In this document: positions 39,827 through 51,565 of the stretch, piece after piece
Layout of the letters: each line of letters starts with the position of its first letter
How positions within the stretch are numbered: the first letter of the stretch is position 1
Assembly (NCBI GenBank): GCA_035701285.1
Contig: DASSNT010000032.1
Location: 22,690-86,689, forward strand
Direction of reading: 5' to 3'
DNA length: 64,000 nucleotides
Source of the DNA: DASSBR01 sp035701285
Lineage (GTDB): Bacteria > Pseudomonadota > Gammaproteobacteria > Natronospirales > DASSBR01
Position numbers and translations under genes: made by a program
The notes under the pieces: model-generated
What the model was told of the DNA's origin: nothing
Databases searched by the model: none
Seen by the model: the letters and a program-made list of their open reading frames with translations, nothing else

Positions 39827-41110
39827 ATGATGAAAGACGACATCCACGGCAAGGGCGACGAAGACGGCAAGTTGCTGTACTGCTCGTTCTGCGGCAAAAG
39901 CCAGCACGAGGTGCGCAAGCTGATCGCCGGCCCGTCGGTGTTCGTATGCGACGAGTGCGTGGAGCTTTGCAACGACATCATCCGCGAGGAGATGGCCGAG
40001 CAGGCGGAGACGGCGCGCTCGAAGTTGCCCAAACCGAAGGAAATCAAGGAAGTTCTCGACGAATACGTCATCGGCCAGGAGAGCGCCAAGCGGGTGCTGT
40101 CGGTCGCGGTGTACAACCATTACAAGCGTCTGGAAGCGCGCAACGGCAAGGATGACGTCGAGCTGTCGAAGAGCAACATCCTGCTGATCGGCCCGACGGG
40201 CTCGGGCAAGACGCTGCTGGCAGAAACGCTGGCGCGCCTCTTGAACGTGCCGTTCACCATTGCCGACGCGACCACGCTGACCGAAGCGGGCTACGTCGGC
40301 GAAGACGTGGAAAACATCATCCAGAAGCTGCTGCAGAAGTGCGACTACGATGTCGAGAAGGCGCAGACTGGCATCGTCTACCTGGATGAGATCGACAAGA
40401 TTTCACGCAAGTCCGACAACCCCTCCATCACGCGGGACGTGTCGGGCGAGGGCGTGCAGCAGGCGTTGCTGAAGCTGATCGAAGGCACAATCGCCTCGGT
40501 GCCGCCGCAGGGCGGGCGCAAGCATCCGCAGCAGGAATTTCTGCAGGTCGATACCAGCAATATCCTGTTCATCTGCGGCGGCGCGTTCGCTGGGCTGGAC
40601 AAGATCATCCGCAACCGCTCGGAAACCAGCGGCATCGGCTTCGTTGCCGAGGTCAAGGGCAAGAGCGAAATCGACAACGTAGGCGACGTGCTGCGCGGCG
40701 TGGAACCGGAAGACCTGATCAAGTTCGGCCTGATTCCGGAATTCGTCGGGCGCCTGCCGGTGGTCGCGACGCTCGACGAGCTGGACGAATCGGCGCTGGT
40801 GCGCATTCTGGTCGAGCCGCGTAACGCGGTGACCAAGCAGTACCGCCGCATGTTCAACATGGAAAATTGCGAACTCGAATTTCGTGAGGATGCGCTGCGG
40901 GCCGCGGCGCGCAAGGCGATGGAACGCAAGACAGGCGCGCGTGGTTTGCGCACGATCCTGGAGCAGGTGCTGCTCGACACGATGTACGAATTGCCGTCGA
41001 TGGAGAACGTTTCCAAGGTGGTGATCGACGAAGGCGTGGTCGAAGGCAGCAACGAACCCTACATCGTCTATGAGACGGAGACGCCGCAACTGGCCGCCTC
41101 CGACGATTGA
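39827..41110 (+). CDS. clpX: ATP-dependent Clp protease ATP-binding subunit
   Basis: A 427-residue AAA+ unfoldase. The N-terminal zinc-binding domain carries CSFCGKSQ and CDECVELC. The Walker A is GPTGSGKTLLAETLA, and the ClpP-docking IGF loop is seen as ETSGIGFVAEV. GARGLRTILE marks sensor 2. GAGGT precedes two adjacent ATGs (39827 and 39830). Order tig-clpP-clpX-lon is standard. Confidence 0.97.
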   Translation: MMKDDIHGKGDEDGKLLYCSFCGKSQHEVRKLIAGPSVFVCDECVELCNDIIREEMAEQAETARSKLPKPKEIKEVLDEYVIGQESAKRVLSVAVYNHYKRLEARNGKDDVELSKSNILLIGPTGSGKTLLAETLARLLNVPFTIADATTLTEAGYVGEDVENIIQKLLQKCDYDVEKAQTGIVYLDEIDKISRKSDNPSITRDVSGEGVQQALLKLIEGTIASVPPQGGRKHPQQEFLQVDTSNILFICGGAFAGLDKIIRNRSETSGIGFVAEVKGKSEIDNVGDVLRGVEPEDLIKFGLIPEFVGRLPVVATLDELDESALVRILVEPRNAVTKQYRRMFNMENCELEFREDALRAAARKAMERKTGARGLRTILEQVLLDTMYELPSMENVSKVVIDEGVVEGSNEPYIVYETETPQLAASDD

Positions 41111-41145
41111 GTGCCCGAAGCAGGACACAGAGAGGCCAAAGCCTA

Positions 41146-43560
<2,415 letters not shown>

Positions 43561-43589
43561 AAGCTAGCGACGACGGGCCTTTGCGGCAG

Positions 43590-43619
43590 TTGACACGGCT
43601 TTTCGGCGCTTGGTATAAC
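43590..43619 (+). promoter_or_regulatory. sigma-70 promoter of hupB
   Basis: A perfect -35 TTGACA (43590-43595) and TATAAC -10 (43614-43619) at 18-nt spacing, about 205 nt before the hupB ATG. It is the best housekeeping promoter seen in the window. The long leader up to 43826 holds no ORF or structure I can name apart from a GC-rich region and a run of Ts near 43786. Confidence 0.75.
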
Positions 43620-43826
43620 ACGTCGGGTGCTTCGCAGAGGGAAAGCGTTGCACCCGACTTGGCGGGCAGGGATCTGGCAGCTTCCGACGCCTGATTTAGT
43701 AAGCGAAACCAACTGCACATTTTGTTCGGCGCCGTGAAGGATAGAAGAAGGTCGCCGCGGCTGTGGCCGAGTGAGCAGTCAGGTCTTTTTTAACATTGGC
43801 AGTCCACGTTCAAGGGGAATTACCTT

Positions 43827-44099
43827 ATGAATAAATCCGAACTCATTGATGCCGTCGCCGATTCGGCGGGTTTGTCCAAGGCCGACGCGACGCGCGCGGT
43901 TGACGGTGTCGTCGATGCCATCAGCGGTTCGCTGAAGCGGGGCGATCAGGTGTCGCTGGTCGGCTTCGGCACGTTTTCGGTCAAGCACCGTTCGGCGCGT
44001 ACCGGCCGTAATCCGCAGACCGGACAGACGATCAACATTGCTGCGAGCAATGTTCCCGGTTTCAAGGCTGGTAAAGCCCTCAAGGATGCCGTAAACTAG
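43827..44099 (+). CDS. hupB: DNA-binding protein HU-beta
   Basis: A 90-residue nucleoid protein. MNKSELIDAVAD, GFGTFSVKHRSARTGRNPQT (the DNA-binding arm, with the conserved RNP) and the C-terminal helix are canonical. It is placed after lon as in E. coli and Xanthomonas. A short CTAGCG/CGCTAG hairpin overlaps its stop codon (44096-44111) without a U-tract. Confidence 0.97.
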   Translation: MNKSELIDAVADSAGLSKADATRAVDGVVDAISGSLKRGDQVSLVGFGTFSVKHRSARTGRNPQTGQTINIAASNVPGFKAGKALKDAVN

Positions 44100-44198
44100 C
44101 GCGCTCGCTAGCGCTGTGGTTCCGTGAATTTGCCGCGGTGTTCAATAGGGGGCACCTCCTGTGCCACGCGCGGCGGTTCACGGGGCTGGTTCGCGTGA

Positions 44199-44274
44199 GG
44201 GTGCTTAGCTCAGTTGGTAGAGCGTCGCCCTTACAAGGCGAATGTCGGGGGTTCAAATCCCTCAGCACCCACCA
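44199..44274 (+). tRNA. tRNA-Val (anticodon TAC)
   Basis: 76 nt: acceptor GGGTGCT/AGCACCC, D-arm TAGCTCAGTTGGTAGAGC, anticodon stem CGCCC/GGGCG-like with TAC in the loop CTTACAA, T-arm GGGGGTTCAAATCCCTC, encoded CCA. It is followed directly by the family 3 repeat. Confidence 0.97.
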
Positions 44275-44277
44275 GGT

Positions 44278-44393
44278 TTGGTACGAGGATGTACCAACAT
44301 TTACCAAGTACACTTCGTGTTTGGTAAATGAAGCAAAGCGGAAACTTGTTTTCGATTTGCGCGGCTAAAAAAGCAAGGACTGCTTTTTTTAGC
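44278..44393 (+). repeat. tRNA-flanking four-hairpin repeat, family 3, copy 2
   Basis: Hairpins TTGGTAC/GTACCAA (44278-44297), CATTTACCAA/TTGGTAAATG (44298-44330), GCAAA...TTTGC (44333-44360) and GCTAAAAAAGCA/TGCTTTTTTTAGC (44364-44393). Linkers GATGTACCAACATTT, AAATGAAGCAAA and TTTTCGATTTGCGC align with copy 1 at 23466 though stem bases differ. It lies between tRNA-Val and tRNA-Asp; the last hairpin is terminator-like in both directions. Confidence 0.82.
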
Positions 44394-44402
44394 TCAATCA
44401 GC

Positions 44403-44479
44403 GGAGTGGTAGTTCAGCTGGTTAGAATACCGGCCTGTCACGCCGGGGGTCGCGGGTTCGAGTCCCGTCCACTCCGCCA
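44403..44479 (+). tRNA. tRNA-Asp (anticodon GTC)
   Basis: 77 nt: acceptor GGAGTGG/CCACTCC, D-arm TAGTTCAGCTGGTTAGAATA, anticodon GTC in loop CTGTCAC, T-arm CGCGGGTTCGAGTCCCG, discriminator G and encoded CCA. The tRNA-Val to tRNA-Asp order before ppiD is seen in related bacteria. Confidence 0.97.
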
Positions 44480-44493
44480 ATTTAGCTAATAAG

Positions 44494-44518
44494 AAGGGCG
44501 CTCAGGCGCCCTTTCTTG
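44494..44518 (+). terminator. intrinsic terminator after tRNA-Asp
   Basis: AAGGGCGC (44494-44501) and GCGCCCTT (44506-44513) form a perfect 8-bp stem with a TCAG loop, followed by TCTTG. It lies 15 nt downstream of tRNA-Asp and upstream of ppiD. Confidence 0.8.
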
Positions 44519-44557
44519 CATATACACACAGAAATTTATCGCCGTGGAAATGCGCAC

Positions 44558-46468
44558 ATGTTGGATGCACTAAGAGAGGGTACGCGCGGCTGGATCGCGT
44601 GGGTCATCATCCTCATACTCGTCGTTCCGTTCGCGTTGTGGGGCATCGGCAACTATGCCGGCTTCGTGACACCGTCTTACGTTGCCGAAGTGAACGGCGC
44701 GGAGATCACCCAAGTCGACCTGAACAAGGCTTACCGGAACCGCATCGAGCAACTCCGGCAGCTGTTCGGATCCGATTACGTGCCCGACGACGCAGCTACT
44801 TTGAAGCAGCAGGTGCTCGACGCGCTGATCGACAATAATCTGCTGACGCAGCAGGCTGTCGATGCTGGCTACCGGGTCGGCAATCAGGACCTGGTTGCGC
44901 AGATACATGCCATGCCCGCGTTCAGTGTCGGTGGCAAGTTCAATCTGGATGTTTATCGAGTCCGGTTGCGTCAGGCCGGCTATACGCCTGAAGGGTTTGA
45001 GGATGCAATACGGCAGGATCTGGCCGTCAGGCAACTTCGCGCCGGTATCGCCGGCAGCGCCATCGCGACCGGTTCCGAATTCGACCATTTTGTCGCGCTG
45101 GCTGACGAACAGCGCAAAATCGCTTATGTCACCGTCAAAGCGGACAACTATCTGAGCAAGGCGCAGCCAACAGAGGCGGAGATCGAAGCTTTTTACCAGA
45201 GCCACAAGCAGTCGTTCATGACGCCGGAGAAGGTGTCCATTGCGTATATCGAGCTTGATGCACAGGATATCGCGAAGCAGGTTTCGGTGAACGAGCAGGC
45301 GCTGCGGTCGCTTTACCAGGACAAGAAAGACACGTTTGTGAAGCAGGAGCAGCGGCAGGCCGCGCATATCCTGATCGCGCCGAAGGGCGACGGTCCGGAT
45401 GCCCTGCAAAAGGCGAAGGCGACGGCGGAGTCGGTCCTCAAAAAGATTCAAAACGGTGGAGATTTCGGCGCGCTGGCGAAGAAATACTCGGACGATGCCG
45501 GTTCGGCAGCCAAGGGCGGCGAACTGGGCTGGGTTCAGCGCGGCGAACTGGTCGAACCGTTCGAGAAAGCGCTGTTCAGCGCGAACAAGGCCGGCGCTAT
45601 CGTCGGGCCGGTCAAGACGCAGTACGGTTACCACATCATCAAGCTCGAAGGGATCCGCCAGCCACAGCAGCAGTCCTTTGAAGAAGTGCGCGATCAATTG
45701 GCGGCTGATTACCGTCAGCAGAAGGCGGAAGACAAGTTCTACAAGCTGGGCAGCCAGTTGAGCAACCTGGCGTTCGATCACTCGGATTCGCTTGAGCCGA
45801 TTCACAAGGCGCTGAATCTGCCGATTGAGCAGGTGAAGGGTGTAACGCGGGACAGCGGCGAGGGCATTGCCGCCAATTCAGCCGTGCGCGATGCCGCGTT
45901 CAGCAACGAAGTCTACAAGAACGGCAAGAATCACTTGGTCAAGCTTGGCGATACGCATGTGGTCGTGCTGCGCGATGTCGGCCATCAGCCGGCGGAGCTC
46001 AAGCCGCTGGCCGCGGTGAAGCCGGAGATCGTCAAGACGCTGAAGCGGCAGGCGGCGGCGAAGCAGGCCGAACAGGTGGCCAGCCGCATCGCCGCGCAAG
46101 TGAAAAGCGGCGCCAGTCTTGAGGCCGCGGCGACCGCCGAACAGCTTGAGGTGCAAGCGCCGGAGTTTGTCGAACGCAACGCCAGGGATGTGCCGCAGCC
46201 GATTCTGAAGGCGGCGTTCCTGGCGGATGCGCCTGCTGACTCGAAGGCCGACGTGGGAACGGTCGCGCTGAAGGACGGCGATCAGGCAGTGTATGTGCTT
46301 GCCGGCGTGAAGCCGGGCGATGCCGCCGGCGTGACCGATCAGCAAAAGACGATGCTGATGCGTCGCCTGGTCGGCAGCCATGCGCAGGCGGATCTCGCCG
46401 CTTACGTTGCCGATTTGCGCCGACAGGCCGATGTCGATATCCAGAAGGACAATATCGACAACTATTGA
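44558..46468 (+). CDS. ppiD: periplasmic folding chaperone / peptidyl-prolyl isomerase D
   Basis: A 636-residue protein anchored by one N-terminal membrane helix (about residues 12-34). A SurA-N-like chaperone region follows, then a central parvulin domain (from about QAAHILIAPKGDG to GYHIIKLEGI) and a C-terminal chaperone region. It assists folding of exported proteins at the SecYEG exit. The ATG at 44558 gives MLDALREGTRGW, the normal start; 14 open codons upstream overlap the tRNA terminator. Confidence 0.93.
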   Translation: MLDALREGTRGWIAWVIILILVVPFALWGIGNYAGFVTPSYVAEVNGAEITQVDLNKAYRNRIEQLRQLFGSDYVPDDAATLKQQVLDALIDNNLLTQQAVDAGYRVGNQDLVAQIHAMPAFSVGGKFNLDVYRVRLRQAGYTPEGFEDAIRQDLAVRQLRAGIAGSAIATGSEFDHFVALADEQRKIAYVTVKADNYLSKAQPTEAEIEAFYQSHKQSFMTPEKVSIAYIELDAQDIAKQVSVNEQALRSLYQDKKDTFVKQEQRQAAHILIAPKGDGPDALQKAKATAESVLKKIQNGGDFGALAKKYSDDAGSAAKGGELGWVQRGELVEPFEKALFSANKAGAIVGPVKTQYGYHIIKLEGIRQPQQQSFEEVRDQLAADYRQQKAEDKFYKLGSQLSNLAFDHSDSLEPIHKALNLPIEQVKGVTRDSGEGIAANSAVRDAAFSNEVYKNGKNHLVKLGDTHVVVLRDVGHQPAELKPLAAVKPEIVKTLKRQAAAKQAEQVASRIAAQVKSGASLEAAATAEQLEVQAPEFVERNARDVPQPILKAAFLADAPADSKADVGTVALKDGDQAVYVLAGVKPGDAAGVTDQQKTMLMRRLVGSHAQADLAAYVADLRRQADVDIQKDNIDNY

Positions 46469-46502
46469 TTTTTACTGATTCACATTGGCGCCGGAGGGCC
46501 CT

Positions 46503-47816
46503 ATGCCGAAAGTGAAGCTTCAACTCCACTGGCAAATCCTGATCGCGCTGGCACTCGCCGTGGTTGCCGGTTTCCTGACTGGCAAGGACGGCGGGCTGTT
46601 CGGAATCACAGCGTATTCCGTTTACGGTTTCCTGGGCGCGCTGTTCCTCAACGCGCTCAAAATGCTGATCGTGCCGCTGATTGCGTCGACGATCATCACC
46701 GGCGTCGCCGGCCTCGGCAAGAGCGGGAGTCTCGGCCGGTTGGGCGGGCGCACGCTGCTGTTCTACGCGATTACCACGCTGGCCGCGATATTCGCGGGCC
46801 TGCTGATGGTCGATCTGATTACCCCCGGGGTCATCAATGGAGAACCGGCGCGGCATCTGCTGGGGCTCGACGCGGCTGGCGTCAATGTTGCCGCCAGTGT
46901 CGGGCAGGCGGATTCTGGCGATCTTGTCGGCATCTTCCTGCAAATGGTGCCGCCTAACATCGTGGCCGCGGCGGCCGAGGGCCAGATGCTCGGGCTGATT
47001 TTCTTCAGCCTGCTGTTCGGCTACTTCATGACGCGTGTCGAATCGCGTGTGGCCTCTACCGTCCAGAGCTTCTGGGAAGGCGTCGCGGCCGTGATGATGA
47101 AGATGACCGAATGGGTGATGAAGTTCGCCCCGATCGGCGTCTTCGGCCTCGTTGCCAAGGTAATCGCAGAAACCGGCTTCAGCGCGTTCAAGCCGCTGCT
47201 GACGTTTGCGGTGGCGGTGATTGCCGCCTACGCAATCCACGCGCTGGTGACCATACCATTGTTGATTCGGTTCGTGGCGAAGGCCAGCCCCCTGAAGATG
47301 TACCGGGCAATGGGGCCCGCATTATTGACCGCCTTCTCGACAGCCTCTTCGTCCGCAACGCTGCCGGTGACAATGGAGTCGGTGGAGAAGGATGCCGGCG
47401 TGTCGAACCGCATCAGTAGCTTCGTGCTGCCGCTCGGCGCGACCGTGAACATGAACGGCACGGCGCTGTACGAGTGCGTAGCAGCCATCTTCATCGCCCA
47501 GGCCTACGGCCTCGACCTAAGCTTCGCCACGCAGTTTACTATCGTGATTACCGCCTTGCTGACGTCGGTCGGTGTCGCTGGTATTCCATCGGCCTCGATG
47601 GTTGCGATCGCAATTATTCTGAAGACAGTGGGCCTGCCGTTCGAAGCGGTGGGCGTGCTGTTCGCGATCGACCGGCCGCTCGACATGATGCGCACCAGCC
47701 TGAATGTCTTCGGCGATTCGGTATGCGCGCTGATCGTGGCGCGGTATGAAGGAGAGGAGGGGTTGCTGGGAATTCGGCAGCCTGCGGTGCCGGTTGCCGG
47801 CGCTGGCTTGGAGTAA
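46503..47816 (+). CDS. dicarboxylate/amino acid:cation symporter
   Basis: A 437-residue member of the DAACS (GltP/DctA) family of Na+ or H+ coupled transporters. The hairpin-1 serine-rich motif TAFSTASSSATLPVT and the TM7 NMNGTALYE motif are intact; hairpin 2 carries GIPSASMVAI. Such carriers import glutamate, aspartate or C4-dicarboxylates; the substrate cannot be fixed by reading. GGAGG precedes the ATG at 46503. Followed by the family 2 cruciform repeat. Confidence 0.92.
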   Translation: MPKVKLQLHWQILIALALAVVAGFLTGKDGGLFGITAYSVYGFLGALFLNALKMLIVPLIASTIITGVAGLGKSGSLGRLGGRTLLFYAITTLAAIFAGLLMVDLITPGVINGEPARHLLGLDAAGVNVAASVGQADSGDLVGIFLQMVPPNIVAAAAEGQMLGLIFFSLLFGYFMTRVESRVASTVQSFWEGVAAVMMKMTEWVMKFAPIGVFGLVAKVIAETGFSAFKPLLTFAVAVIAAYAIHALVTIPLLIRFVAKASPLKMYRAMGPALLTAFSTASSSATLPVTMESVEKDAGVSNRISSFVLPLGATVNMNGTALYECVAAIFIAQAYGLDLSFATQFTIVITALLTSVGVAGIPSASMVAIAIILKTVGLPFEAVGVLFAIDRPLDMMRTSLNVFGDSVCALIVARYEGEEGLLGIRQPAVPVAGAGLE

Positions 47817-47828
47817 CCTTAATCCGGG

Positions 47829-47958
47829 AATCCCCCTCTAGCTCCCCCTTCCGGCCTTTGGCCGCAAAGGGGAGAACAAGAGCGTACCTCAGTTGAAAGT
47901 CTTTCTCTGACTCTCCCCTTTGCTCGCGCAGCGAGGAAGGGGGAGCCGGAGGGGGATT
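47829..47958. repeat. 130-bp cruciform repeat, family 2, copy 2
   Basis: Same nested arrangement and exact length as the copy at 9747-9876: outer AATCCCCCTC/GAGGGGGATT, CTCCCCCTTC/GAAGGGGGAG, side hairpins CGGCC-ttt-GGCCG (47852-47864) and CTCGC-gca-GCGAG (47923-47935), inner CAAAGGGGAG/CTCCCCTTTG, and a 38-nt centre unrelated to that of copy 1. It fills the gap between the convergent symporter and fabI genes. Confidence 0.9.
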
Positions 47959-47975
47959 TCTTCTTTTGTCTACAA

Positions 47976-48755
47976 CTACAAGCTCATCCCGACGCTGCTG
48001 TACCCTGCATCGACATAAACCGTCTCGGCGGTAATCCCCGCCGCCAGATCCGAGCACAGAAAAGCGGCGGTGTTGCCCACATCTTCGATGGTGACGTTGC
48101 GCTTCAGGGGCGCCATCTGGCGGACATGCTCCAGCATGCCGCGGAAACCACTGATGCCCGCCGCCGCCAGCGTCTTGATCGGGCCGGCGGAAATCGCATT
48201 GACGCGAATGCCTTCCTCACCCAGATCGTGCGCGAGGAAGCGCACGTTCGCTTCCAGGCTGGCCTTGGCCGGGCCCATCACGTTGTAATTCGGCAGCGCC
48301 CGCACGGCGCCCAAATAGCTCAGCGTGAGGATGGCGCCGTCGCGGCCCTGCATCATGCCACGGCCGGCCTTGGCGAGGGCCGCCAGGCTGTAGGCGCTGA
48401 TGTCGTGCGCAATCTTGAAGCCGTCGCGAGTCACGGAATCGATATAGCGGCCGGCAAGCTGGTCGCGGGGCGCAAAGCCCACCGAATGAACGATGATGTC
48501 GAGGCTGTCCCAGCGTTCGCCGAGGTTCGTGAACAGTGCTTCGATGTCGCTGTCGCTGCCGACGTCGCACGGGAACACCATGTCGGAACCCAGTTCTGCA
48601 GCCATGTCGACGACGCGGCTCTTGAGTTTCTCGCCCTGGTAGCTGAATGCCAGCTCGGCGCCTTCGCGATGCATGGCCTGGGCGATGCCCCAGGCAATCG
48701 AGCGGTTGCTGGCCAGGCCGACGATCAGGGCTCGCTTACCTGCTAGAAAAGCCAT
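47976..48755 (-). CDS. fabI: enoyl-ACP reductase FabI
   Basis: A 259-residue NADH-dependent enoyl-[acyl carrier protein] reductase, the last step of each fatty acid elongation round. The N-terminal ALIVGLASNRSIAWGIAQAM nucleotide-binding segment and the YNVMGPAKAS motif (Tyr-x6-Lys) are diagnostic for FabI rather than FabV. It is separated from mltD by 36 nt on the same strand. It is the only fatty-acid elongation-cycle enzyme in the window. Confidence 0.96.
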   Translation of the reverse strand: MAFLAGKRALIVGLASNRSIAWGIAQAMHREGAELAFSYQGEKLKSRVVDMAAELGSDMVFPCDVGSDSDIEALFTNLGERWDSLDIIVHSVGFAPRDQLAGRYIDSVTRDGFKIAHDISAYSLAALAKAGRGMMQGRDGAILTLSYLGAVRALPNYNVMGPAKASLEANVRFLAHDLGEEGIRVNAISAGPIKTLAAAGISGFRGMLEHVRQMAPLKRNVTIEDVGNTAAFLCSDLAAGITAETVYVDAGYSSVGMSL

Positions 48756-48791
48756 TTTTATTACTCCGCTGAAGAAGGGTTTTATTCTACG

Positions 48792-50633
48792 TTAGCTCTG
48801 GGTCGATTCGCTCTGCTCGTCGATGTACAGCACGAGTTGCTGCCCCGGGTGCAGATAATCGTCCGTCGATAACTGGTTCCAGCTCGCCAGTTCATTCACA
48901 TCGACGTCGAACTGGTTCGAAATCGACCAGAGCGAGTCGCCGGAACGGACCGTGTACTGAATCTTGCGCTGCAGGTCCCGCTGCGTGGCGCTGACGGTCT
49001 GCACGCTGGCGGCGCCATGGCCGTGCGGCCAGATGGTGAGTTTCTCGCCGATGCTCAGCGTGTCGTTGCGGCTGATACCGTTCCAGCGCGCCAGTTCGGC
49101 GGTGCCGACGTCATAGCGCCGGCTGATTTCCCAAAGCGAGTCACCGGCCCGGACGACGTAGTCGACCTTGTCGACCCGCGGGGCCGAACCTTTGCGCCAC
49201 AACACCAGCTTGTCGCCGATATGCAGCGTCGAACGGGTGCTGATGTGGTTCCAGCCCGCGAGTTGCCTCGTGCTGACGCCATAGCGCCGGCTGATTGCCC
49301 ACAGCGAGTCGCCGGGGCGGACCACGTAGTGAATCTTGCGCCCACGGCGGGCCAGCTCGTCGTGGCGCAGCCGCCGGATTTCTGAGAGCGCGTACTGATC
49401 GAGAACGGTATCGGCGTTTGGCACCATCAGGTACTGACCGGCCCGTATCAGCGACGAACTGATCTGGTTAACCTTCTTCAGCACGGCGACGGTCGTGCCG
49501 TAGTGGTTGGCAATGGACGACAGCGTTTCGCCGCGGGCAATTTCGTGATGCGACCACTGAACCCGCTTGTCGGCAGGCAGTGCCGCCAGATTGGCTACGA
49601 AATCGGCGCGCTCGGAAATCGGGATCAGCAGGCTCTGCTCGCGGCCCGGTACCGTTGCCCAGCGGTTGTAGCCGGCGTTCAGCAGGTACATCTGCTCAAG
49701 CGTCAGGCCGGCCATTTTGGCCGCCCGCGCGATATCGATCTGCGATTTGATCGGCACGGCTGCGAGATAGGGCTTGTTGGGAATGGCGGGGAGCGTCACA
49801 CCGTATTTTTTCGGGTCCTGGATGATGTCGCGCACCGCAAGCAGCCACGGCACGTAAGCGCGCGTCTGGCGCGGCAAGTCGAGGTGCCAGAAATCTGTCG
49901 GCTCGCCGCGCCGCTCGTTCTTGCGGATCGCCCAGGCCACCCGGCCGCCGCCGGAGTTGTAGGCGGCGAGCGCCAGCAGCCAGTTGTCAAACTTGTTGTA
50001 GAGGTATTGCAGGTAGTCGAGTGCCGCCCGTGTCGACTGCGCGATGTCGCGCCGGCCGTCGTACCACCAGTTCTGATCCAGGCCGAAGCGCCGGCCGGTC
50101 TCCGGCATGAACTGCCATAATCCGGACGCGCCGCTGCCCGAATAGGCGAACGGGTCAAACGCGCTTTCCACTACCGGCAGCAGCGCCAGATCGAGCGGCA
50201 TGTTCCGCGCCTGGATCTGCTCGACAATGTAGTAGAGGTACGGCTTCGCCCGCTGCGCGACGCGCTCGATGTATTCCGGATGGCTGGCGTACCAGTTGAG
50301 CTTCGCGGTGACGCGATCGTTATCGAACGTCGCCAGTTGAAAATCCGCCCGCATGCGCTCCCACAGATTCTGCGGCGCGGCTGGCGTGACCGGCGGCGCG
50401 GGCGTGGCGGCAGTCTGCTCCTCCGGCCCTTTCTCGAGGTCCTTCCATTGCACCGGCGGCAGGGCGGTAATGGTGTCCGCCTCAGGCGGCAGCGGCGTTT
50501 GCTCGGCGGCAGTTGGCGGCTGTTGGGTCAGCAGCGCGCAGCCGCTGGAGGCCAGTAACAGCGCCACCGAGGCGCCCATGAGTGCGCCGCGCAGCGCGGC
50601 CGGCCGGCGGCCGTGGGGCATGTCGTCCATCAA
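48792..50633 (-). CDS. mltD: membrane-bound lytic transglycosylase D with four LysM repeats
   Basis: A 613-residue lipoprotein that cleaves peptidoglycan glycan strands. The lipobox ASSGC puts the lipidated Cys near residue 32. The SLT domain has ESAFDPFAYSGSGASGLWQF with the catalytic Glu, and TRAALDYLQYLYNKF nearby. Four LysM modules follow (about residues 363-407, 430-475, 487-532 and 558-605), each beginning Y-x-V-R-x-G-D-S-L-W or similar. E. coli MltD has fewer LysM modules, so this is an extended form. It is coupled to gloB by ATGA. Confidence 0.93.
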   Translation of the reverse strand: MMDDMPHGRRPAALRGALMGASVALLLASSGCALLTQQPPTAAEQTPLPPEADTITALPPVQWKDLEKGPEEQTAATPAPPVTPAAPQNLWERMRADFQLATFDNDRVTAKLNWYASHPEYIERVAQRAKPYLYYIVEQIQARNMPLDLALLPVVESAFDPFAYSGSGASGLWQFMPETGRRFGLDQNWWYDGRRDIAQSTRAALDYLQYLYNKFDNWLLALAAYNSGGGRVAWAIRKNERRGEPTDFWHLDLPRQTRAYVPWLLAVRDIIQDPKKYGVTLPAIPNKPYLAAVPIKSQIDIARAAKMAGLTLEQMYLLNAGYNRWATVPGREQSLLIPISERADFVANLAALPADKRVQWSHHEIARGETLSSIANHYGTTVAVLKKVNQISSSLIRAGQYLMVPNADTVLDQYALSEIRRLRHDELARRGRKIHYVVRPGDSLWAISRRYGVSTRQLAGWNHISTRSTLHIGDKLVLWRKGSAPRVDKVDYVVRAGDSLWEISRRYDVGTAELARWNGISRNDTLSIGEKLTIWPHGHGAASVQTVSATQRDLQRKIQYTVRSGDSLWSISNQFDVDVNELASWNQLSTDDYLHPGQQLVLYIDEQSESTQS

Positions 50634-51397
50634 TAGTTGTCCTTCCAGGTCCGAAGCGCCGCGAAGACGGCAACCGGATCGTGCAGGCTCTCGCCCATGT
50701 TTTTTTCCGCAGCCAAGCGCACGCTGTCGCGATCGGCGCGCAGAAACGGGTTGAATTCGATTTCGTCGCCGATTGTCGAGGGCAGCGTCGGTTGCCCGGC
50801 GGCCAGGCGTTTGGCTGCCCAGGCCTGTCGTTGTGCTATGGATTGATTATCCGGCTCGACTTCGGCGGCGAACCGAAGATTACTCTGAGTGTACTCATGA
50901 CCGCAATAGACGCGAGTTTCCGGCGGCAGTGCCCGCAGCCGGCCCAGCGAGGCCCACATCTGCCCGGCAGATCCTTCGAACAGCCGGCCGCAGCCGGCGC
51001 TGAACAGGGTGTCGCCGGTAAAGGCCATGCCGCCACCGAAGTAGGCCGCTTGTCCCCGCGTATGCCCGGGTGTGGCCAGCGCCTGAAAAGTGACATCGAT
51101 GCCGGGAACCTCGAACGACGCGTCGGCGTCCAATGCTTCAGTGACGCCGGCGATAGTGTCGGCGGCCGGGCCGAATACCGGCACGTCCCGGTGTGCGCGC
51201 AGCGCCGGAATGCCGTCGGTATGGTCATAGTGGTGATGCGTGACCAGAATGGCGGCCAATTCGAGATTGTCGGCTTTCAGCCGCGCCAGGACCGGTTCCG
51301 CCTCGCCGGGATCGACTACGGCCACGCGCTCCGTTTCCCCCTTGAGGAGCCAGATATAGTTATCCCGCAGCGCGGGTATGGCGGTGACGGCAATCAC
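50630..51397 (-). CDS. gloB: hydroxyacylglutathione hydrolase (glyoxalase II)
   Basis: A 255-residue metallo-beta-lactamase-fold enzyme hydrolysing S-lactoylglutathione in methylglyoxal detoxification. The binuclear metal motif THHHYDHTDG, the second TPGHTRGQAAYFG histidine and the FTGDTLFSAGCGRLFEG aspartate are all in place. The C-terminal glutathione-binding segment starts CGHEYTQSNLRFA. mltD-gloB-yafS-rnhA-dnaQ order matches gammaproteobacteria. Confidence 0.96.
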   Translation of the reverse strand: MIAVTAIPALRDNYIWLLKGETERVAVVDPGEAEPVLARLKADNLELAAILVTHHHYDHTDGIPALRAHRDVPVFGPAADTIAGVTEALDADASFEVPGIDVTFQALATPGHTRGQAAYFGGGMAFTGDTLFSAGCGRLFEGSAGQMWASLGRLRALPPETRVYCGHEYTQSNLRFAAEVEPDNQSIAQRQAWAAKRLAAGQPTLPSTIGDEIEFNPFLRADRDSVRLAAEKNMGESLHDPVAVFAALRTWKDNY

Positions 51398-51565
51398 CCG
51401 GGTAATCTTACGGGATTACGCTAGCGGGTCAATTGCGCCGCTGCCGTAGGGGCCTGATCGGCGGCGAATTTCGGACAAACGACGCTGGCCCCGTATTCGC
51501 CAGCCGGGTATAGTGGCGGCGGGCGGATTCCCGGAGCCCAGTGGCGCGCAGGACAGGCGGGGAGC